Part shown: positions 58,801-64,000 of the stretch, one piece after another
How positions within the stretch are numbered: position 1 is the stretch's first letter
How the letters are laid out: every line of letters starts with the position of its first letter
Assembly: GCA_026075535.2 (NCBI GenBank)
Contig: AP026546.1
Coordinates: 3,844,001-3,908,000, forward strand
Length of the DNA: 64,000 nt
Reading direction: 5' to 3'
Source: Tricholoma matsutake
Lineage: Eukaryota > Basidiomycota > Agaricomycetes > Agaricales > Tricholomataceae
The notes under the pieces: model-generated
What the model was told of the DNA's origin: nothing
Database searches by the model: none
The model's input: the letters and a program-made list of their open reading frames with translations, nothing else
Program-made: the position numbers and the translations under genes

Positions 58801-59929
58801 TTTTGACGGTGGTATTTCGACCTTCCCCCGAGTTGTCACGTCTTTCTCTTCTCGTCTGCGAGTTCCTTCGTCCACCATCTCTTTGAGATGGGCTCGGTGT
58901 AGTTAGCTTGACATGCTTCTCGATGGCGGCTTGTATCTTTTCATTCAGGGTCTTGAGTCTGTGGTTGAATTCTTGTATGCTGTCTATTTCTGTGGGCAGT
59001 GGGATGTCAGTGAGGTCATCTTTTAGGGTCTTTACCAGTTCTGTCCAATCTGTTAGTCTGAAGTTCCGCCTCAGTTTCCATGTTGTCTTCGGTGCGTAAA
59101 TGTTGAGTTGTGTGACAATCGGGTAGTGGTCCGTCTTTACTGGTCGCGTTGTGTCTTCAGTGTTGCACTTTATAATCGCCTCCATGAGCCCTTCCATACA
59201 AAAAACATTGTCGATTCTCATGTGGTTGCCAGTGCTATGTGATTGTAGAGTTGGTATGAATGGGGGTAGTGCCATCTTCATGTTGTGTCACCCTAGCATG
59301 TTCAGTAAAGGTTGCGTTAGTTCGAGGTTCTCTTTTGTGAAGAGATGTGTGTTTTGGGGTTCATCCCACAGAGGGTGGTGGCGGTTGAAGTCGCCCATCC
59401 ATATGGTGTGCAGTGGGCCTGCTGCATGTCTCTGTCGTTCTCGGTCTCGCATGTAGGCAGATATGTGTGTCAGTGCATTGTTATTATCTCCATCATTGTA
59501 GACATTGATGATGCGTAACGTACCAAACTGGCCTTTTACTTCGACTGCGGTTAAGTCTGGATGGTTGAAGTTGATTTGTTTCCAAGCGTCTGTTAGGAGG
59601 TTAGCATTGATTAGGATGACTGACCTTGTACTGTCTGGGCATGTTTTATGTGTGTTGGGATAGATTGCGGTCCAGTTGTGGTTTGCTTGTGTATTACCTT
59701 GGAAGTCGATGTATGGCTCTTGTATTGCACATATGTCATATGTGTCTCATTTTAGGCTTTGTAGTAAGTCGAGTTGGCTTATCAGGGATTTGTTGACATT
59801 CTGCTGCCGTATTTGTATCGGTCGTTGGGTGTGTTCTTGTTCTTGATTTTCAGACATATTCGAGAGGCGTGTATTCTCTGTCTGCTGGTGGTCTAGCTGT
59901 ATTTGTTGGTGGCGCCCTGTTCTGTTCAT
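55872..59929 (-). pseudogene. LINE ORF2: endonuclease, reverse transcriptase, RNase H
   Basis: From ATG 59929, the AP endonuclease motifs are AIQEPYIDFQGN, MGDFNRHHPLWDE and KTDHYPIV. RT covers about 58300-57500, with FLDVKGAFPSID, GLDQGDPFSGICYL and the catalytic FVDDAAII. RNase H covers about 56837-56400, with DVKIFTDGSGM, a catalytic Glu in YEGEGVG, TIYTDNQA and HKGVEGNKLADEQA, and its catalytic set is intact. A C-terminal CPDC..H..C finger lies near 56130. Stops: TGA at 59747, 59288, 58317 and near 56952, plus frameshifts around 57280-57410. RNase H together with an APE endonuclease fits the Tad1 group. Confidence 0.9.
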
Positions 59930-61706
59930 TCATGATTTGGTCCACCCACGACACTTTCCGTTGAGGCCAGTTCTGCCAATCCACCTCGCTGGGTTGGCTG
60001 ATAGGGCGGGCACCGTCAATGTAGTTGTTGAGTGTCGTTTGTGCTGGTCTTACTGGCCATCCATTATCCGTCGGTCGGTTCTGCATGATGGGGGGTCTGC
60101 CACATTGCCGTCGGACTTCATGCCAGTCATCCATGAAGCCGTGTCAGTTTCTCAGGTCTACTGGGGCTATCTCCCAGTTTGCACCTGAGTTGCATTGGTG
60201 CTGTTGAAATTCTGTGTGTGTGTCTGTCTCATTCAGGAATTTCCATGTGTGTGGAACTTCAGTTGGGAAATACTTATACTTATTTTCTGGGATTCGTGCT
60301 TGTACCTTTTCTCTTTCCGCCTTGAACACTGAGCAGTTCCTGTCTGCTGCCCCATGTCCTTTGGCCTCCACACCTGTGCAGTTAGTACAACAGAAGAGAG
60401 TCTGATCCGTGGCAGTGCACTGTGATGTTCGGTGCTGTTCACCACAGCGTGCACAGATATCGTGCATTGCCTTACAATCTGGTACATAGTGCCCAAATTT
60501 CTGGCACTTCAAGCATCTTCGCAGTTCAGTTAGCATTTTATGTACGTCTATGTGTTTTCCCTCGATGAACATGCCTCCTTCAATTGCGAGGTTGGCTCCA
60601 TGTCGGTCGTTGAAGCCAAAAACTACGTGAGTGACCTTTTGATTGCTGGTACGGAGGTGTGCTGGCTTGATGTATTTTGAGTACGCTATGACGTTGGCAC
60701 TGAGCGCGCTGTCCTCCTCTACTTTTGCATGTACATAGCTGGATCCAGCTTCAAAGGTGGTGGGGACGAATTCTGCGATGACGTAGTATAACTTGTTGCG
60801 CATATTGGACGTGCCCCCATAGTTCACCATGAAAGACTGTCGTACTTCGTCCTGTTTTAGCCAGTTTGCAGCATCCCTGGTGCTCAGTCGATAGAGTACG
60901 CTCCCGTTTCGTAGTTTCTTGGCTCCCACAAAGGTTGTTCCCTGTGGCTTGTCCGCTGCTTCGATTCCCATAAGATCTAAGGCAGTGTTAGCCTTTACTA
61001 CCAAATCTTTCTCTGTAAGGGGTTCGAGCATGTTATCAGTGGCATTTTTGTCCTTCTGTATTAAAATTTGCTTATTGGCAATATCTCCCCTTGTTATTGC
61101 CAATGCATGCACCATGGGGACCTGTTGCTGAGCGACGGAGGCATATGTTGTCACTTGATGAGTGTGGTATGGCATTGCTGTTGCTAGGTTCTCTGTGGTT
61201 TTCTCAGTGAGTTCTTGCCTTGCTTGTGTTAACTGTTCCGCCGTTTCCTGGAAGCCGTCTTTGAGGTCGTCCATTTTACCAGTAACTTCTTTTGTGGCTT
61301 CCATTACATGTTCTACCGCATCACGCATCATCTCTACATTAGCCGTGAAGGTTTCCATGTATTCTTCTAGTTGGGTCTTGATCAACGCTGTGATCGCATC
61401 TGCTGTCTGTTGTCTGTTCACGTTGGCCAGTAGGAGCGCAACTGCCCTGATCGCATCCATAATCACTCTCGGACTTTTTATCGCCGCGCTCGCGATCTGT
61501 AGCAATACATAAGATAGGGTTGGGAGATCGACAGGGTTACTGTGTATTAGGTATTCTTTCACCATTAAGAAGGTGATTGCCTGCTCCTTTGTTCGTATGT
61601 CGGTAGCTACACCTTCTGTATTTTCAAGTTCTCTCTGCATTTTTCTGCCCGCTGTCGCATTCGTTTTAAGTCTTGTCTGGAGAGGTGTGTGTGCAGGTTG
61701 CGACAT
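59850..61706 (-). pseudogene. LINE ORF1: Gag-like protein with zinc knuckles
   Basis: Open from MSQPAHTPLQ (61706) to TGA 60144-60146, then continuing in the same frame to a natural stop at 59850. It is thus a protein of about 618 residues broken by one TGA. There is an amphipathic coiled-coil region around residues 120-180 (EEYMETFTANVEMMRDAVEH). An RRM-like middle segment is followed by CCHC-type knuckles CLKCQKFGHYVPDC and CARCGEQHRTSQC and a third Cys/His cluster (about residues 395-455). It is the nucleic-acid chaperone of the LINE ribonucleoprotein. Confidence 0.88.
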
Positions 61707-61858
61707 GTTGATATGTGGGTTTTTTAGGGTTCTGGGGGTGTATTACGACACTATTCTATCCCTCTGTTCTGCTTCCTTCTCTTCTCCTTCAGTTTTGTGA
61801 ACCGTGGGAATTGTTGAGATGGTGGCAGTATGAGATCAAGGGGCATCCGACATTTGCA

Positions 61859-64000
61859 TTCATCGCAGCCTCTGCTGATGATTCGCAGCCATCTATGAAG
61901 TCCCGCATCCTGCATGCTTCATTGAACAAATCCCCACTGAGAGCCTGCAGGTCAATGCAAGATCGGCAGTCGGCTCAGCCATCAGCAGCATTGTCTGCTG
62001 GCTGGCTGTTGGTGGGTGGTGAGCTGGTGATCACAGGGGCAGGGATATACTGCCAATAGCTATTGAGGCACTTATCCAGGGTGTCACTGGCAAAAATTTG
62101 CCCCAGTGCCAGTTCACTATTGTGGCTCCACCAATCACATACATATGAATCCACCAGATGGCTAGGACCATCGCTGGCAACACCATCATCCAATGAGGCC
62201 AAGAGAGATGGATGGAATCCAAGGGGTAGGTGGTCCAAATTCACATCGGTGAGACTGTCAGCCAAGGACCAAAGAAGGATCGGCACATCCATCATAAGGC
62301 TGATGGAGGTGCCGATGCCGATGCAAGACATGACATACATCTGTCATACTTGTCAGTGATGTATACTTACTTCCCTTAGGAAAGATCTCAACATACAAGC
62401 TTGGCATAGAGAATTTTTTGCATCCAACGTTGTTTTACAAAGTTTGCCTGGTCTAACTCCAACAAAACTTGATGGAATTGGGACTTCACATACCAAATGA
62501 TCTCTTGTGTCTGCATTTGGAGTTGCCCTTTCAGGCCCGATTGCAAAGAAAAAGGGTTGAAAATTGAGAGCCTTTTGTTTGACATGGTTGTGGTTGGTGA
62601 TCAAGATAATTGTGTTTACATCATGTTTACATAATACATGTGGCCCTTTTCAGTCACAGAGGGGAGATATAATCAGCATTTGTTGATCTAAATGCATTGT
62701 CAGCCCTCAATGCTAATTCATACCATGGAGCGTGCTGGCGATTAACATAGGCTAGCAGACCAGGAAGGGTATTCCCGGACTGTGAGGCTGACTGCCACCG
62801 TTGGCTGTGATAGATGAAATACCACACAGTCCACTGCATTTCATATGTGACCAGTAGAAATTCCTCCCTCCATCGATTTCTCTGAGCCCATGAACAAAGC
62901 CAATGTACTCGCCTGACTATGAAAATTGTTAGTACAATGAATACGGATGGCTACAAAATATATTTACATTCCCAGAATTGGCCAGCATTGGCATTGGCAT
63001 TGGCCATGAGACTAGTATGAATGTGGGAATTATGCCAAATCCAGGACAGATGAACAGAGGTGGAACCAGGTACATTCGGATTCAAAATAGCTGTGCTGGC
63101 ATTGAGGTCATCCTTGGATAACTGCTGAAACATACTCAATGTGTCATCATCACAATCCAGTGCCAGCATTCGGCTATGGCAATGGTTATACATTTGGGCA
63201 TGCAAGCTAATTTTGTTAACCAACTCGTGGACAACAGCTTGTGACTGGGTGCGAACTCCCTTTTGTGGCGCTGCTCGAATGATGTGTGAATATTGAAATG
63301 ATTTGTTGGCAATGAGCTCCCGCAGCTGGTGCAGCAGTTGGCTTGCCTGGATCTTGCAAAGGTTAATCTCTACATCTGCAAGATTGCCATTAGAGGGGAG
63401 GTATACTTGTTGCTCCTCAACTGGAATAGCATGTGTGTGGGCTGGGAGATCTGACAGGCCCGATGCCACAGCACTGTCATCATCCAGGTCAATGGGGGTA
63501 TCAAATTCGCCTTCATTATCATGGGTGATCCATGAGGGAGCAATGTCATGATCGGCAATGTCGGCAGCATTTTGTAACTCCATTAAGGTTACCATGTGAG
63601 ATGTGAGAGCTTCTCTCTCCCATTCAACAGCTTGTGTGTCAGAAATGTGAGGTGATTTACCAAGTCGATGGACTTTGTCTCGTAATTCAATCCTGGTGAC
63701 GATCAATGATGGGTTGTGATTGGTGGTAGGCAGTACAACTCACTGCATTTGTTCAAAAAGAATAGCAAAATCAATCCACTCCTTGACCATGGATTGAACC
63801 AGTGCTGATGCCAAAGTTAAGGCCAATCCCACTCCCACTGCCAATCCTGTCCCCACTGCTGATGCTGTTTCTGAAATGTGAATGGCATACATATCCATTA
63901 CCCTGACATCTGTGAGCCTTAAGGATTCTGCTGCCCTCACTTCATCCTTCCATCATTTGATTGCCAGTTGGCCGAATGCTGCTATTAGTTCACCATGGTA
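61859..64000 (-). mobile_element. KDZ-type DNA transposon, right part (continues past window)
   Basis: The minus-strand coding sequence entering from the right edge is the C-terminal portion of a KDZ (Kyakuja-Dileera-Zisupton) transposase as found in Agaricomycetes. The locus continues left with the LINE-split ORF. The left terminus is probably between 53,800 and 54,560. Terminal inverted repeats were not identified. Confidence 0.75.
62654..64000 (-). pseudogene. KDZ transposase, C-terminal part, interrupted
   Basis: Exons 64000-62968 and 62916-62654 (intron GTAAAT...TCATAG). Family landmarks in order: LRDKVHRLGKSPHISDTQAV, ALTSHMVTLMELQNAADIAD, FDTPIDLDDDSAVASGLSDL, NKSFQYSHIIRAAPQKGVRT, SKDDLNASTAILNPNVPGST, LSWIWHN, RRVHWLCSWAQRNRW and EEFLLVTYEMQWTVWYFIYH, ending YISPL. 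TGA stops at 63740-63742 and 63953-63955 lie in frame. The catalytic core, any CxC-type zinc cluster and the N-terminus are outside the window. The end at 62654 is the normal C-terminus. Confidence 0.8.

Larger units (their letters stand above)
55607..61848 (-). mobile_element. LINE (non-LTR, Tad1-like, APE endonuclease + RNase H)
   Basis: This minus-strand element of about 6.2 kb has its poly(A) tail as poly-T at 55607-55630. It is flanked by GACATTTGCA(TT) duplications (55597-55606 and 61849-61858). ORF1 has CCHC knuckles, and ORF2 has AP endonuclease, RT, RNase H and a CCHC motif. ORF1 and ORF2 overlap by about 80 nt. The 5' end (about 61708-61848) looks near full-length. Interior stops are TGA, apart from local frameshifts near 57280-57420, so the copy is dead. 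Confidence 0.9.
54562..62340 (-). pseudogene. KDZ-linked ORF of unknown function, split by a LINE
   Basis: Two minus-strand pieces, 62340-61859 and 55606-54562, lie on either side of the LINE. Removing the LINE and one target duplication joins them in frame (482 + 1045 = 1527 nt, 509 codons including stop), with one internal TGA near 61977. The 5' part encodes LADSLTDVNLDHLPLGFHPS and SYVCDWWSHNSELALGQIFA. The 3' part (318 codons from MAPAAASAS at 55518) starts basic and helical with KWTWGVDITENEVLAINQAT, then becomes Ala/Pro/Ser/Asn/Thr-rich and disordered. No known domain. A short preceding exon (62604-62371) is possible but requires a 30-bp intron. It lies downstream of the KDZ transposase on the same strand, so it is probably part of that transposon. 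Confidence 0.6.

Overview
The window looks like nuclear DNA of a mushroom-forming basidiomycete (Agaricomycetes). The genes carry many short introns (about 40-100 bp, GT..AG). The transposons are a Tf1/sushi-like Ty3/gypsy chromovirus, a KDZ (Kyakuja-Dileera-Zisupton) transposase and a RNase H-bearing LINE, and the host genes have recognisable fungal counterparts. The species cannot be named from the sequence.

Layout. (1) 1-20,000 is transposon-dominated. It holds a palindromic element (1246-2450), a solo gypsy LTR with its target-site duplication (2557-2967), and a nested block of one gypsy family (3598-17387, outer duplication AGGAC). That block contains a plus-strand copy (E1, 3877-9808) and a minus-strand chimeric copy (E2/E3, 9809-17387), the latter interrupted by a 2-kb hAT-like element (10439-12447). 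A second large inverted-repeat element with an internal minisatellite lies at 17515-18883. (2) 20,900-52,200 is the gene-bearing part: two tandemly duplicated MFS transporters, a PPR protein, a PITH-domain protein, mitochondrial ribosomal protein uS5m, a basic nuclear protein, a Ran1/Sks1-like kinase, a decayed NADP-isocitrate dehydrogenase copy, an aldo/keto reductase, a small hypothetical gene, a methyltransferase, a DHA1-type MFS transporter and a GT61/DUF563 glycosyltransferase. (3) 53,300-64,000 is again transposon territory: a gypsy gag/RT scrap, then a minus-strand KDZ locus running off the right edge, whose downstream ORF is split by a 6.2-kb LINE with target-site duplications.

How things fit together. 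25,800-30,750 is a compact housekeeping cluster (PPR, PITH, uS5m) in which PITH and uS5m are divergently transcribed from start codons only 88 bp apart; PPR and uS5m both point to mitochondrial gene expression. 41,800-52,200 combines oxidoreductase, methyltransferase, exporter and glycosyltransferase genes. This could be a small metabolic neighbourhood, but no core biosynthetic enzyme is visible.

The strongest unifying signal is CpG decay of transposons. At five codons of the gypsy family one copy has TGA where the other has CAA, which is what opposite-strand deamination of an ancestral CGA (Arg) gives. Interior stops in the LINE and in the KDZ transposase are TGA, and catalytic Asp codons have changed to Asn at CpG sites. 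The gypsy family also carries an 11-nt self-complementarity between its predicted RNA 5' end and the primer-binding site, the hallmark of Tf1-type self-primed reverse transcription. No convincing wholly new system was found. The closest candidate is the KDZ-linked ORF whose frame is restored exactly when the LINE is removed.
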